Positions 52,390 through 61,961 are shown, numbered from the stretch's first letter. The stretch is 64,000 bases of DNA from DASXRA01 sp963737425 (GCA_963737425.1 CAVTSX010000003.1:372001-436000); one strand, 5' to 3'. The notes: generated by a model from the letters alone, not told the origin. Program-made: numbers and translations.

Positions 52390-55300
52390 ATGGCCGATCG
52401 GGGCATAGGAGGCAACAATGGCGACGGACGTGACCATCGGCTGCCCGCGGCTCAGCCCGACGCCGGTGACCGGTGCGTGGCTGACGTGACTTCCGCACGC
52501 AGCAGAGTCGGCGACGAGTCGCTATCGAAGCTGTTGATCCCAGACTTTGTCGGTCGGGAGCGTGAGAGCCGGTTGCTGCGGGAGGCTGTCAGCAGCCCAC
52601 GAGCGCTCGTGTTGATCGAGGGCGAGGCGGGAATCGGGAAGAGCCGGCTCCTCCTCGAGTCGCTGCGATCGCTGTCGGCGTTGCGCGGGCACATGCTGAC
52701 GGCTGTCTGTCCGCCCATGCGTGAGCCGTTCACACTCGGACCTATCGTCGAGGCATTGCGCCAGGCCTCGGATCAACTCAGCGGGCTCAGGCTCAGCGGC
52801 CTGCAAGGGGTGCTGCGACCGCTGTTCCCGGAATGGAGCGAGAACCTCCCGCCGATGCCGGAGCCTGCCGAGGACGCGACCGCGTCTCGGCACCGGGTGT
52901 TTCGCGCGTTGATGGAGTTGATTGAGTCCCTCGATCTGCGCGTCCTGCTGGTCGAGGACGTGCACTGGGCGGACGAGGCGACCTTGGAATTTCTGCTGTC
53001 CGTGGCGTCCCTGCCGAAGGCCCGGACGAGCGTCGTTGTCACCTACCGGCGCGAGGACGTGCCGTCCGGCTCGTCTGTGCTGCGGTTGTCGACGCTGCGC
53101 CGGCCGGGGGTCACATCCCTGCGACTCGCTCTCGATCCCTTGGACGAAGCCGAGACCGCCAACCTGGTCGCGTCGATGTTGGAGGGCAGGAACGTCTCGC
53201 ACGCCTTCGCCTCGTTCCTGCACGAGCGCACGGAGGGCGTCCCGCTCGCAATCGAGGAATCGGTACGGCTGATGTACGACCGGGGCGACCTCATCCGCCG
53301 TGACGGCGCGTGGGTGCGCCGGCACCTGCCCGACATCGTCGTACCGCCTACCGTCCGCGACGCAGTTCAGGAGCGCCTGGAGCGGCTGAGCGACGACGCC
53401 CAAGCTGTCCTTCGCGCCGCTGCCGTGGTCGGCGACCCGGTCGATGACGCGATGCTGATGCAGGTCGTCGGGTTCCGCGGGACCGGCTGGCGAAACGGCG
53501 TGGCCGAGGCGATGGCATCCGGCTTGCTGCAGGAGGACGCTCGCCAGCGCAAGTCGTTCCGGCACATGCTGGCGGGCCGAGCGGTCTACGACTCGGTCCC
53601 CGCAGCGGAGCGCCGGATGCTGCACAAACGGGCCGGCGACGCGCTCGAGACGGTAACGCCGAAACCCCTGGCTCGTCTTGCGCGCCACTTCCGGGGGGCT
53701 GGAGACACTGCGGCGTGGTGCCGCTACGGCGAGCAGGCTGGTGACCTCGCGCTCGCGTCTGGCGACGAAGCCACCGCGGGCGTGCTCTTCTACGACCTGA
53801 TCGTGCATGCCGACCCGCCGGCGCGGCAGTCGGCCGCGCTGATTAGCAAGTTCCCGTTCGGGGCGTTCACTGGCCGGGCACGCTTCGAGGGGATGGCTCA
53901 CGCCTTGAGGTCCGTGCTCGATCGTCGTGATCTCACTCTGGCTCAGGAGGCGGTGGTGCGGCTCCAGTTCGGCCGGCTTCTGCTCATGATGGAGGACTTC
54001 GCTGTCGGCACGGCGGAGCTGGAACGGGCTGTCTTGCACCTGCGCCCTAACTCGGTCGAGATGGCGACCGCGATGACGCTGCTGGGCTGGCCGCGCGGAC
54101 CGGCGCCCGCGTCGAGCCATCTGCGGTGGTTGCGTCGCGCGACATCAGCGATTTCAGTGCTGCCTGCGGCGGACAGGCTGCGCTTTGTGGTGGGCAGGGT
54201 GAGCGCGTTGCTTCTTCTCGGCGACGAGTCGGGTTGGGCGGAGGCCGCCGAGATCCCGGACGAGGTGCAGATCGGCGGGATGGACCGGCAACAGGTCGCG
54301 ATCGGTCAGCTGAATGTGGGCGAGTCTGCGTTGCTGTGGGGGCGCTACGCCGAGGCGCGGCAGCGGCTGGCGAGGGCGTTCGAGCTCGCCGACCGATACC
54401 AGCTCGAGCGCGTTCGCCATTCGGTCCTCGGTGGGCAGGTGCGCCTGGAGTGGTGCACCGGGGCGTGGGACGGGCTGGCCGCTCGTGCCGGCGCGCTCGC
54501 TGGCGGCGAGGACATGCAGCCTGTTTCACAGCTCGGGCCACTCCTAGTGCGTGGGTTGCTGCACTCGGCTGCCGGCGACCGGGAGCGGGCCGCCGCCGAC
54601 CTGAGACGCGTGTACGACAGTGCCCGCCAGCATGGCGCCCTCGACCATCTCCCGGACGCGTCGGCGGCCCTCGCCAGGCTTCACCTGCACAGCGAGCAGC
54701 CCGATGACGCGCTGCGCGTGACTGCCGACGCGATGGAAACCATCGTCGGCAAGGGCATTTGGCTGTGGGCTGGTGAACTCGCTCCCGCCCGGGTGCAGGC
54801 TCTGCTCGCCGCCGCTCGGAGCGAGGAGGCGGTCGAGCTCGTGGGCGCGTACGGGCGCGGCCTACGGAACCGGGACGCCCCCGCGCCAAAGGCCGGCCTG
54901 GCGCTGTGCCGAGCGCTCCTGGCCGAGGGGCGCGGCGGACCCGCTCGCGCCGCCGGGCTCTTCGCCGCCGCGGCGGCAGCGTGGCAGGCACTGCCACGTC
55001 CGTATGACGCCTTGCTGGCCCGCGAGCGACAGGCAGCTTGCCTGATCGAGGCCGGCAAATCGGAGGCGGGTCTGAGCCTGCTCAGCACTGTCGTTCGGGA
55101 GCTGGACAAGCTGGGAGCCACCGGCGACGCCGACCGGGCCGACCGTCGCCTGCGCACGCACGGCAGGCCTGCGCCACGCGGCTGGCGCGGTGGGCAGCGC
55201 GGATACGGCGCCAATCTGTCGCCGCGCGAGCTGGAGGTAGTCCGCCTCGTCAGTCGTGGCAACACCAACCGTGAGATTGCCGCGGCGCTCGTCCGCTCGC

Positions 55301-55416
55301 CCGACACGATAGCGACTCAGCTCAAGTCGGCCATGCGCAAGTTCGGCGTCTCCTCCCGGGCGGCGCTGGTAGCCCGCGTGGTCGAGGCCGGTGTCATCGC
55401 CGCCGGGCCACCGTAG
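52390..55416 (+). CDS. Second LAL-type LuxR regulator
   Basis: 1008 residues from ATG 52390 (a GTG ~30 codons downstream is possible; AAA homology starts at about residue 50). Walker A (IEGEAGIGKSRLL, near 76) and Walker B (LLVEDVHWADEAT, near 195) are followed by helical repeats and a C-terminal LuxR HTH (LSPRELEVVRLVSRGNTNRE, then DTIATQLKSAMRKFGV). It is clearly homologous over its full length to the LAL protein at 47716-50634 but well diverged. Downstream in the same direction lie a 55-residue acidic peptide gene and three S53 peptidases. The pair of LAL genes is divergent. Confidence 0.88.
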   Translation: MADRGIGGNNGDGRDHRLPAAQPDAGDRCVADVTSARSRVGDESLSKLLIPDFVGRERESRLLREAVSSPRALVLIEGEAGIGKSRLLLESLRSLSALRGHMLTAVCPPMREPFTLGPIVEALRQASDQLSGLRLSGLQGVLRPLFPEWSENLPPMPEPAEDATASRHRVFRALMELIESLDLRVLLVEDVHWADEATLEFLLSVASLPKARTSVVVTYRREDVPSGSSVLRLSTLRRPGVTSLRLALDPLDEAETANLVASMLEGRNVSHAFASFLHERTEGVPLAIEESVRLMYDRGDLIRRDGAWVRRHLPDIVVPPTVRDAVQERLERLSDDAQAVLRAAAVVGDPVDDAMLMQVVGFRGTGWRNGVAEAMASGLLQEDARQRKSFRHMLAGRAVYDSVPAAERRMLHKRAGDALETVTPKPLARLARHFRGAGDTAAWCRYGEQAGDLALASGDEATAGVLFYDLIVHADPPARQSAALISKFPFGAFTGRARFEGMAHALRSVLDRRDLTLAQEAVVRLQFGRLLLMMEDFAVGTAELERAVLHLRPNSVEMATAMTLLGWPRGPAPASSHLRWLRRATSAISVLPAADRLRFVVGRVSALLLLGDESGWAEAAEIPDEVQIGGMDRQQVAIGQLNVGESALLWGRYAEARQRLARAFELADRYQLERVRHSVLGGQVRLEWCTGAWDGLAARAGALAGGEDMQPVSQLGPLLVRGLLHSAAGDRERAAADLRRVYDSARQHGALDHLPDASAALARLHLHSEQPDDALRVTADAMETIVGKGIWLWAGELAPARVQALLAAARSEEAVELVGAYGRGLRNRDAPAPKAGLALCRALLAEGRGGPARAAGLFAAAAAAWQALPRPYDALLARERQAACLIEAGKSEAGLSLLSTVVRELDKLGATGDADRADRRLRTHGRPAPRGWRGGQRGYGANLSPRELEVVRLVSRGNTNREIAAALVRSPDTIATQLKSAMRKFGVSSRAALVARVVEAGVIAAGPP

Positions 55417-55457
55417 CCGGAGGGTGAGCGGCCCGAAAAGCGCGGCCGATGCCATTA

Positions 55458-55475
55458 ATCACCTATCTGGGTGAT
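55458..55475. promoter_or_regulatory. Inverted repeat in the LAL-peptide intergenic region
   Basis: ATCACC-TATCTG-GGTGAT, a perfect 6-base dyad in an unusually AT-rich patch, lies 42 bases after the LAL stop and 35 bases before the peptide ATG. It could be an operator or internal promoter for the peptide-peptidase genes, or a weak terminator. Confidence 0.4.
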
Positions 55476-55510
55476 AGCTAGCCAAAGGTGCAACCGGCGA
55501 CGCTGCTGCA

Positions 55511-55678
55511 ATGACCCAGCAAGGACATCCGCATACCCCTACCGCGGCCGGCGGGCCGCGCGACGATTCGCCGGACGCGGACACGAGCGCGCTCCTCGAC
55601 GAACCGGCCAGCGGTGATCCCACCGCGCGCCCCGCGCCGGACCCGGCGCCCGGCGATGACGAATACGAACCGATCTAG
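55511..55678 (+). CDS. 55-residue Pro/Asp/Glu-rich peptide between LAL regulator and S53 peptidases
   Basis: ATG 55511 to TAG 55678. The sequence starts MTQQGHPHTP, is rich in Pro, Asp and Ala, and ends PAPGDDEYEPI. No signal peptide, Cys or membrane helix. It is the positional counterpart of the 56-residue peptide at 47509-47679: same neighbours, same order, nearly same length, same acidic, aromatic-containing C-terminus. A convincing Shine-Dalgarno site is lacking; in-phase stops upstream leave no other start. Recurrence at two loci is the main argument that it is a gene. Confidence 0.5.
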   Translation: MTQQGHPHTPTAAGGPRDDSPDADTSALLDEPASGDPTARPAPDPAPGDDEYEPI

Positions 55679-55712
55679 TCCGACCTCTTTTCGAGAGAAG
55701 GGGAGTAACCGC

Positions 55713-57110
55713 ATGAAGAGATTTCTGCGCGGACGGCTGTCCAGCCGGCGTCGCCGGGTCGCTGTTGTGGTAAGCGCGGTCGTGCTGGCCGCGGGCGCCG
55801 GGATTGGTGGCGCCACCGCAGCCACGCTGGCGGGCGGGGCATCGCCGCCAGCATCAGGACCGCCACAGATCCTGACCGCGCCGGACGGTCTGTCGCCCGG
55901 CGGGAACGGTCAGGCGCCCAGGGCCGACGCGATGGCGGTCCCCCAGGCGAGCCACACGGGCGCGGGGTGGGCGGAGCATCCGCTATGGGTCAAGAGGCAG
56001 AACTCGCCGACGGCAGCAAGCCCGCAACTGACGAGCACCACGCCTCGCGGCTACTCGCCGGCGCTGCTGCGGTCGTACCTGCACCTGACCGGCACCGGGA
56101 AGGGCCAGACGGTTGCTGTCGTCGACGCTTTCGACAACCCGTACGCAGCAGCGGATCTGACGACGTTCAGCAAGCAGTTCGGCCTTCCGCTTCCCTGCGC
56201 CAAGGGGGCCAAGTCGGGGTGCCTCGCGTTCTCGTCGGTGAGCCCGTTCGGCACGGGAGGCTCGGATCCGGGTTGGGCGCTGGAGTCCGATCTGGATGTA
56301 CAGATGGTGCACGCGGTCGCTCCGGACGCGTCCATCGTCCTGGTACTGGCGCACGACAGCAGCTTCGTCGGCATGACGCAGGCGATCGACTACGCCGGCG
56401 GGCTGGGCGTCAGCGTGATCAGCAACAGCTACGGCGGTGCTGAGTTCTCCGGAGAGACCGCAGGTGACAGGCACTGCGCGCTGACGTCGGCGCTGTGCGT
56501 GTTCTCCGCCGGCGATGGTGGCAACCCGGGCGACTATCCGGCGTATGACCCGCACGTGCTCGCGGTGGGTGGTACCACCCTCAGCCTCACGCCGACTGGT
56601 GCGGTGGACTTCGAGGCGGGCTGGTGCTGCGCGACGGGCGCGACGGGCGGGGGTGTCAGCGCGTACGAGCCGCGTCCGTCCTACCAGGACGGGGCGAACC
56701 CCTACGGCCACCGGGCCATGCCCGACGTCAGCTTCGACGCCGACCCGCTCACCGGCGTTCCGGTCTATGACACCTTCGGGCTGCCGGCCGGAGGCTTGGT
56801 GCAGAACGGGTGGTTCCAGGTCGGCGGGACGAGCGCCGGTGCGCCGGCGTGGGCGGGCATCGTTGCCGCGGCCGACCAGTTGCGGGTCAAGGCGAAGAAG
56901 GCGCCGTTGGCCGGCGCGGGCTTCCAGGCACAGCAGCTGATCTACACCATGCCGCACACCGCGTTCCGCGACATCACGGTCGGCGTCGACAACGCGACCG
57001 CGTGCAACACCCCGGTCGAGATCTGCCGCGCCGGGCCGGGCTATGACACGGTCACCGGCTGGGGCAGCCCAGCACCGGGCATCGACGTGGCGCTGGCGCA
57101 GGCGGGATGA
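55713..57110 (+). CDS. Secreted S53 (sedolisin) peptidase, first of three
   Basis: 465 residues from ATG 55713 with AGGGGAG 8 bases upstream. A long basic signal peptide (RRRRVAVVVSAVVLAAGAG) is followed by a ~75-residue Pro/Ala-rich linker in place of the usual large activation propeptide. The S53 core has the catalytic Glu and Asp in WALESDLDVQ, the oxyanion Asp in FSAGDGGNPGDY and the nucleophile in GGTSAGAPAW. Calcium-site residues near the end (DITVG, GPGYDTVTGWGSP) are kept. Sedolisins are acid-acting serine-carboxyl peptidases. It is followed at once by two homologues. Confidence 0.9.
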   Translation: MKRFLRGRLSSRRRRVAVVVSAVVLAAGAGIGGATAATLAGGASPPASGPPQILTAPDGLSPGGNGQAPRADAMAVPQASHTGAGWAEHPLWVKRQNSPTAASPQLTSTTPRGYSPALLRSYLHLTGTGKGQTVAVVDAFDNPYAAADLTTFSKQFGLPLPCAKGAKSGCLAFSSVSPFGTGGSDPGWALESDLDVQMVHAVAPDASIVLVLAHDSSFVGMTQAIDYAGGLGVSVISNSYGGAEFSGETAGDRHCALTSALCVFSAGDGGNPGDYPAYDPHVLAVGGTTLSLTPTGAVDFEAGWCCATGATGGGVSAYEPRPSYQDGANPYGHRAMPDVSFDADPLTGVPVYDTFGLPAGGLVQNGWFQVGGTSAGAPAWAGIVAAADQLRVKAKKAPLAGAGFQAQQLIYTMPHTAFRDITVGVDNATACNTPVEICRAGPGYDTVTGWGSPAPGIDVALAQAG

Positions 57111-57157
57111 GCGCGACCACGCCGACCCTCATTACTGCTGCGCGGAGGAGAAACCCC

Positions 57158-58408
57158 ATGCATGCACGAGCATTGCGAAGCCTGGCGTTCGCCACACTGG
57201 TCAGCGCGCTTGTCTTTCCGGCCAACGCCGGGGCCCAGCCGGTGAGCGCCACGGGAGACCGGGCACCAAGCGCTGTCGAAGTACCCCAACACCCGGGTCA
57301 GCCCGGCGCGGTGAGGGCGCGGCATCCGCTGATGCTGAAGGTCCGCGGATACGACGCGCAGGGCAAGCCACTGTTCGCGTCCGGCGCACCCGGCGGGTAC
57401 ACCGCGGCGCAGCTGCGCGCGTCGGTCGGCTTACAAGGAACCGGCAACGGGCAGACGGTCGCGGTCGTCGACGCCTACGACGACCCGTATGCCACCCAGG
57501 ACCTGAATGCGTACAGCGCGCAGATGGGCCTGCCGGGCGTCTGCAAGGGCAACAAGACCAAGGGCTGCTTCAGCTTCACACGGCTGGCCCCGTACGGAGT
57601 CGGCGGCCTAGACGCGGGCTGGGCGACCGAGACAGCACTCGATCTCGAGATGATCCACACGATGGCGCCGGACGCCTCGATCGTCTTGGTCGAGGCAGTC
57701 GACAACCAGGTCGACTCACTGTTCCAGGCCGACGACTACGCGGCGTCGCTGCACCCGGCGGCGATCAGCAACAGCTGGGGCGTCGACGGCGAGGACCCGA
57801 CCGAGACGACCTACGACTCGCACTGCCGCTTGGCCGACAGCGTCTGCGTGTTCTCGGCGGGCGACTCCGGCAACCCCGGCGGCTACCCGGCCTACAACCC
57901 GAGCGTGCTCGCCGTCGGCGGCACGCGGCTGAGCCTGGACCGGGCGGGCAACGTGCTCGGCGAGACCGCGTGGGCCGGCAGCGGCGGCGGTGTCAGCCAG
58001 TACGAGCCGCGCCCGGCGTACCAGCCCGCGACGCTCAACCCGAACGCGGGCCGCGGCATACCGGACGTCAGCTTCGACGCCGACCCGCTCACCGGCGTAG
58101 CCGTCTATGCGACTGTCTACAACGGCTGGCTCGAGGTCGGCGGAACCAGCGTCGGAGCGCCCGCCTGGTCGGGGATTCTCGCCGCGGCCGACGAACTGCG
58201 CGCCGCAGCCGGCAAGCCGGCGCTCACCGCTGCCAATGCCGAGGTGCAGCACGCCGTCTACCAGACGACGTCCGGACTGGCGGACATCACCGACGGGTCC
58301 AACGGCTCGTGCGCAGACGTGTGCACCGCAAAGCCCGGTTACGACTTCATCACCGGCCTCGGCAGCCCGCGCTCCGGCATCGATACCGCCCTCGCCGCCG
58401 CGCCGTGA
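57158..58408 (+). CDS. Secreted S53 (sedolisin) peptidase, second of three
   Basis: 416 residues from ATG 57158, with CGGAGGAG 7 bases upstream (an in-phase ATG at 57107 overlaps the previous stop but precedes the signal peptide). The signal peptide is RSLAFATLVSALVFPANAGA. Catalytic blocks: WATETALDLEMIH (Glu and Asp), FSAGDSGNPGGY and GGTSVGAPAW (Ser); calcium block DITDGSNGSC and KPGYDFITGLGSP. As with its neighbours the propeptide is very short. Probably a tandem duplication of the preceding gene, since diverged. Confidence 0.9.
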   Translation: MHARALRSLAFATLVSALVFPANAGAQPVSATGDRAPSAVEVPQHPGQPGAVRARHPLMLKVRGYDAQGKPLFASGAPGGYTAAQLRASVGLQGTGNGQTVAVVDAYDDPYATQDLNAYSAQMGLPGVCKGNKTKGCFSFTRLAPYGVGGLDAGWATETALDLEMIHTMAPDASIVLVEAVDNQVDSLFQADDYAASLHPAAISNSWGVDGEDPTETTYDSHCRLADSVCVFSAGDSGNPGGYPAYNPSVLAVGGTRLSLDRAGNVLGETAWAGSGGGVSQYEPRPAYQPATLNPNAGRGIPDVSFDADPLTGVAVYATVYNGWLEVGGTSVGAPAWSGILAAADELRAAAGKPALTAANAEVQHAVYQTTSGLADITDGSNGSCADVCTAKPGYDFITGLGSPRSGIDTALAAAP

Positions 58409-58437
58409 CCCGGCGCGCCACCACCGTGGAGAAACCG

Positions 58438-59718
58438 ATGAACAGAAGATTGCAGACCTGCCTGGTCGGCGTCGCCGCCCTGGTCGCCGCTCTCGCGGCG
58501 ACCAGCGGACAGGCATCGGCCGTCCCGAGCCCAGCCGACACCATCACCCCTCCGACGTCGTTGCCCGCAGCGCCACCCGCGGCCCTGCCCGGGCACGTGC
58601 AGCCGCTGTGGCGGCAAGCCACGCAGCAGGCCGCCAACCCGGACACCGTCGGGGAGCCCGGCGGCTACGACCCGGCCGAGCTGCGCGCCTACCTCAACCT
58701 GCACGGCACCGGTCAGGGACAGACCGTGGCGATCGTCGAGGCGTGGGACGTGAGCAGCGCGGTCACCGGCGCGCTCAGTGCCTACGACGCCTGGTACGGG
58801 CTGACACCGCCCTGCTCGGACACCGTCACCACCGGCTGCTTCCCGCTGACGATCACCGCGCCCGCCGGAACACGCACCCCGGCGACGGGGGACGACCTCG
58901 CGAGAGACCTCTCGTTCCAGGCCGAGTCCGACCTGGACGTCGAGATCGTGCACGCCATCGCCCCGGACGCGGCCATCACCGTCGTCGAGGCCTACGACGA
59001 CACGTTCGAGTCGATGATGTCGGCCGTCGACTATGCCGCGTCGCTGCATCCCGCGGTGATCAGCAACAGCTACGGCGGCCCGGAGTCGCCCGACGAGCTG
59101 AGCCTGGACGGCCACTGCAAGGCTTCGAGCGCGCCGTGCGCCTTCTCCTCCGGCGACAGCGGCAACCCCGGGGAGTGGCCGGCGGCGAGTCCCGATGTGC
59201 TCGCGGTCGGCGGCACCACGCTCGCCATGGCGCCGGCCGGCGAGGTGCGCTCCGAAGTGGCGTGGCAGGGCAGCGGCGGCGGGGTCAGCCAGTTCGAGCC
59301 CAGGCCGGCCTATCAGGCGAGTGCCGACCCGTTCCCGGGCGGGCGGGGGATTCCCGACGTGAGCTTCGACGCCGACCCGAACTCCGGCATCGCGACGTAC
59401 ATCGTCATCGACTTCCCTGACTACGCGTTCCACACCGAGTTCTGGACCGAATTCGGCGGCACCAGCGTCGGGGCGCCCGCCTGGTCGGCGATTCTCGCGG
59501 TGGCCGATCAGCAGCGCGCAGCGCGCGGCGCCCCGCGGCTGACGACGAGTGACGTCCACGGCGCGGTCTATGCCAAGTCCGCGAAGGGATTGGCCGACAT
59601 CACGGTCGGCGCCAACGGTGTCTGCGAGGCCGTCTGCACGGCCGGTCCCGGCTACGACCTGGTCACCGGCGAGGGCAGCCCGCGCCCGGGTATCGACACC
59701 TACCTAGCTCGCCACTGA
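58438..59718 (+). CDS. Secreted S53 (sedolisin) peptidase, third of three
   Basis: 426 residues from ATG 58438, with GTGGAGA 7 bases upstream, 29 bases after the previous stop. The signal peptide is LVGVAALVAALAATSGQASA. Catalytic blocks: FQAESDLDVEIVH (Glu and Asp), FSSGDSGNPGEW and GGTSVGAPAW (Ser); calcium block DITVGANGVC and GPGYDLVTGEGSP. Two extra loops distinguish it (TAPAGTRTPATGDD and an aromatic YIVIDFPDYAFHTEF), suggesting a different substrate preference. The next gene starts 11 bases later. Confidence 0.9.
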   Translation: MNRRLQTCLVGVAALVAALAATSGQASAVPSPADTITPPTSLPAAPPAALPGHVQPLWRQATQQAANPDTVGEPGGYDPAELRAYLNLHGTGQGQTVAIVEAWDVSSAVTGALSAYDAWYGLTPPCSDTVTTGCFPLTITAPAGTRTPATGDDLARDLSFQAESDLDVEIVHAIAPDAAITVVEAYDDTFESMMSAVDYAASLHPAVISNSYGGPESPDELSLDGHCKASSAPCAFSSGDSGNPGEWPAASPDVLAVGGTTLAMAPAGEVRSEVAWQGSGGGVSQFEPRPAYQASADPFPGGRGIPDVSFDADPNSGIATYIVIDFPDYAFHTEFWTEFGGTSVGAPAWSAILAVADQQRAARGAPRLTTSDVHGAVYAKSAKGLADITVGANGVCEAVCTAGPGYDLVTGEGSPRPGIDTYLARH

Positions 59719-59729
59719 GGGAGGACTTC

Positions 59730-61961
59730 ATGCGTATACGCAAGGCTCTCGTGCTCGCGTCGCTCGTCGCGTTGGTACCGGCGCTGACCGGACTCACAAC
59801 CCCGGGCGCGCTCGCCGCACCCGCACCGCTCGCGCAGGCCCACCCCGTACCCGGCGCCACGCTGCCCCCGGTGACGTTCGCCCATAACGACGGGCAAGCC
59901 GCAGCCGGCATCCGCTACCTCGGCGCCTCCGCGGGAGTGGGCGTGGCCTTCACCGACACCGGCGTCACGCTCGACCTTACGAAAGGCAAGGCCGGTCACG
60001 CCTCGGCGTCGATCTCGCTGCGGTTCCTCGACGCTAAACAGCACCCGGCCGTTACCGGTGCCGAGCGCTCGTCGGCGGTTGTCAACGACTTCCACGGCAG
60101 TGACCCCGCCACGTGGCACGCCAAGGTCCCGACCTACGGCGAGGTGGTGTACCACGACCTGTGGCCGGGCATCGACGCCATCTTCAGCGCCCGGCACGGC
60201 ACGTTGAAGTATTCGTTCACCGTCGCGCCGGGCGCGAACCCCGACCGCATCCGTCTCGCCTACACCGGGGCCGACCGGGTCGCACTCGACAACAACGGCG
60301 ACCTCGCCATCACGAAAGGCGCAAGCACCCTGCACGATCAAGCCCCGCGGAGCTACCAGACGGCCGGCGGCAGCACGAAGAACGTCGCCACCCGCTACCA
60401 GCTGTTCGGTCAGGGCGCGTTCGGGTTTGCCCTCGCCCGCCACAGCTCGGCCGCCAAGCTCACCATCGACCCGGGAATCGACTACGGCACGTTCCTCGGC
60501 GGCACCAACGGCGACGGCTCGGACTCGTTCTCCGTCGGCACCGACGCCGCCGGGAACCTCTACGTCTTCGGCCAATCCGAGTCGCCCGACTTCCCGACCA
60601 CGGCCGGCTCGTACCAGCCGACGATGACCCCGGAAGTTGGCGACGACATCGACCCGGTCGACTTCACGATCACCAAGCTCGACCCGACCGGGAGGTTGGT
60701 TTACTCCACGTTCGTCGGCGGGTCCAGGGTCGACTCCGGTTCGCGCGGCGTTGTCACCAGCGACGGCTCCGTGTACGTCACGGGCGTCTCGTACTCGCCC
60801 GACTTCCCGACCACCGCCAACGCCTATCGCCGCACGCCCTATCTCGGTGGCAACCAGGGCGTCGCCTTCGAGATTGACCCCACGGGATCGCGGCTCGTCT
60901 ACGGCACGTACCTCGCGCCCGGTCTGAACCCGAACTCCATCAAGCGCGTATCGGACGGCTCGGTGGTCGTGGTCGGAACCGAGAGCGCCGACTACGCCCC
61001 GACTACGCCCGGCGCGTTCCAAACCATCTATCCGGGTGGCACGTACACCGGCTACGCCGTCCGCCTCAACCCCACCGGTTCGGGCATCGTCTTCGCCACC
61101 TATCTCGGCGCACCGGTCACCGATCAGGGCGACACCTACCCGTGGGCGCCGTCCTGCGGATTCAGCCTCGGGGCCGTCGATGACACCGGCGCCTCGTACG
61201 TCACGGGTCAGTGCCCGCACGGCTTTCCGCTCACGCCCGGCGGGCGGCAGCCGACCGGGAACGGATCCAACGTCGCGCTGGCCAAACTCGACCCGTCCGG
61301 CCGGCAGTTGGACTACGCCACCTACATCAGCGACGCCGGGGACCTCCAGGTCGTCGAGGCCGGGCCGGTGGCACTGGACAGCGCCGGGAATGCCTACCTT
61401 GCCGTCGAATCCTTTGCGGGTGCCATCACCACGACGCCCGACGCATACCAGCAGCAATGCCAGACGACCGCTGTCCAGCCCTACTGCGCGGCGATCCTCG
61501 AGTACGACTCCACGGGGCACGAGGTCTACGGGACCTACTTCGGCGCACCGAACGGCAGTACCTCCCCGAGCGGCATCGCGGTCGACAGCGCCGGCCGGGT
61601 GTACCTGAGCGGTACGACCAGCGAAGGCAGCAACATGCCCGTCACCTCGAACGCGTACTCCACCTCGCCCGGCGACTTCTCTGTCCCGTTCTTCGTCGCT
61701 GTGCTCGGCAAGGGATCCCTGCTGTACTCGACGTACTTCGGCGGCACGGGTTCGGCCTGCCTCGGCGCGCTCTGCGGCTTCGTCGCGGGAGACATCGTGA
61801 TGTCCCCCAACGTCAGCTCCGGAAGCGTGTACCTCGGCGGGTCCACCGCGTCGCCGGACTTCCCGGTCACCCCGGGCGCCGTGCAAGGCACCTACCCCGG
61901 CGGCCCGAATGAGATCTGGGCGGCCAAGCTCACCCTGCCCGACCTCGGCGGAGGCGGCTGA
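59730..61961 (+). CDS. Secreted SBBP-repeat beta-propeller protein (DUF7948 N-terminus)
   Basis: 743 residues from ATG 59730 with GGGAGGA upstream. A signal peptide (LVLASLVALVPALTGLTTPGALA) leads to a DUF7948-type region (about 45-245; FAHNDGQ, VVYHDLWPGIDAIFSARHG, IDPGIDYGTFLGG). SBBP repeats follow, recognisable from repeated GGTNGDGSDSF, DAAGNLYVFGQSESPDFPTT, DSAGNAYLAV and DSAGRVYLSGTT units, with YSTYFGG between. They should fold as an extracellular propeller that binds a surface or substrate. As last gene of the LAL-peptide-S53 cluster it parallels the propeller region fused to the S53 domain in the left cluster. Confidence 0.88.
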   Translation: MRIRKALVLASLVALVPALTGLTTPGALAAPAPLAQAHPVPGATLPPVTFAHNDGQAAAGIRYLGASAGVGVAFTDTGVTLDLTKGKAGHASASISLRFLDAKQHPAVTGAERSSAVVNDFHGSDPATWHAKVPTYGEVVYHDLWPGIDAIFSARHGTLKYSFTVAPGANPDRIRLAYTGADRVALDNNGDLAITKGASTLHDQAPRSYQTAGGSTKNVATRYQLFGQGAFGFALARHSSAAKLTIDPGIDYGTFLGGTNGDGSDSFSVGTDAAGNLYVFGQSESPDFPTTAGSYQPTMTPEVGDDIDPVDFTITKLDPTGRLVYSTFVGGSRVDSGSRGVVTSDGSVYVTGVSYSPDFPTTANAYRRTPYLGGNQGVAFEIDPTGSRLVYGTYLAPGLNPNSIKRVSDGSVVVVGTESADYAPTTPGAFQTIYPGGTYTGYAVRLNPTGSGIVFATYLGAPVTDQGDTYPWAPSCGFSLGAVDDTGASYVTGQCPHGFPLTPGGRQPTGNGSNVALAKLDPSGRQLDYATYISDAGDLQVVEAGPVALDSAGNAYLAVESFAGAITTTPDAYQQQCQTTAVQPYCAAILEYDSTGHEVYGTYFGAPNGSTSPSGIAVDSAGRVYLSGTTSEGSNMPVTSNAYSTSPGDFSVPFFVAVLGKGSLLYSTYFGGTGSACLGALCGFVAGDIVMSPNVSSGSVYLGGSTASPDFPVTPGAVQGTYPGGPNEIWAAKLTLPDLGGGG

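Noticed and set aside
47509..55678. The two small peptides as classical RiPP precursors
   Set aside because: No modification enzyme (YcaO, LanM, radical SAM, lasso B/C) is in either cluster, and they lack Cys and recognisable leader motifs; a precursor role stays only a possibility.
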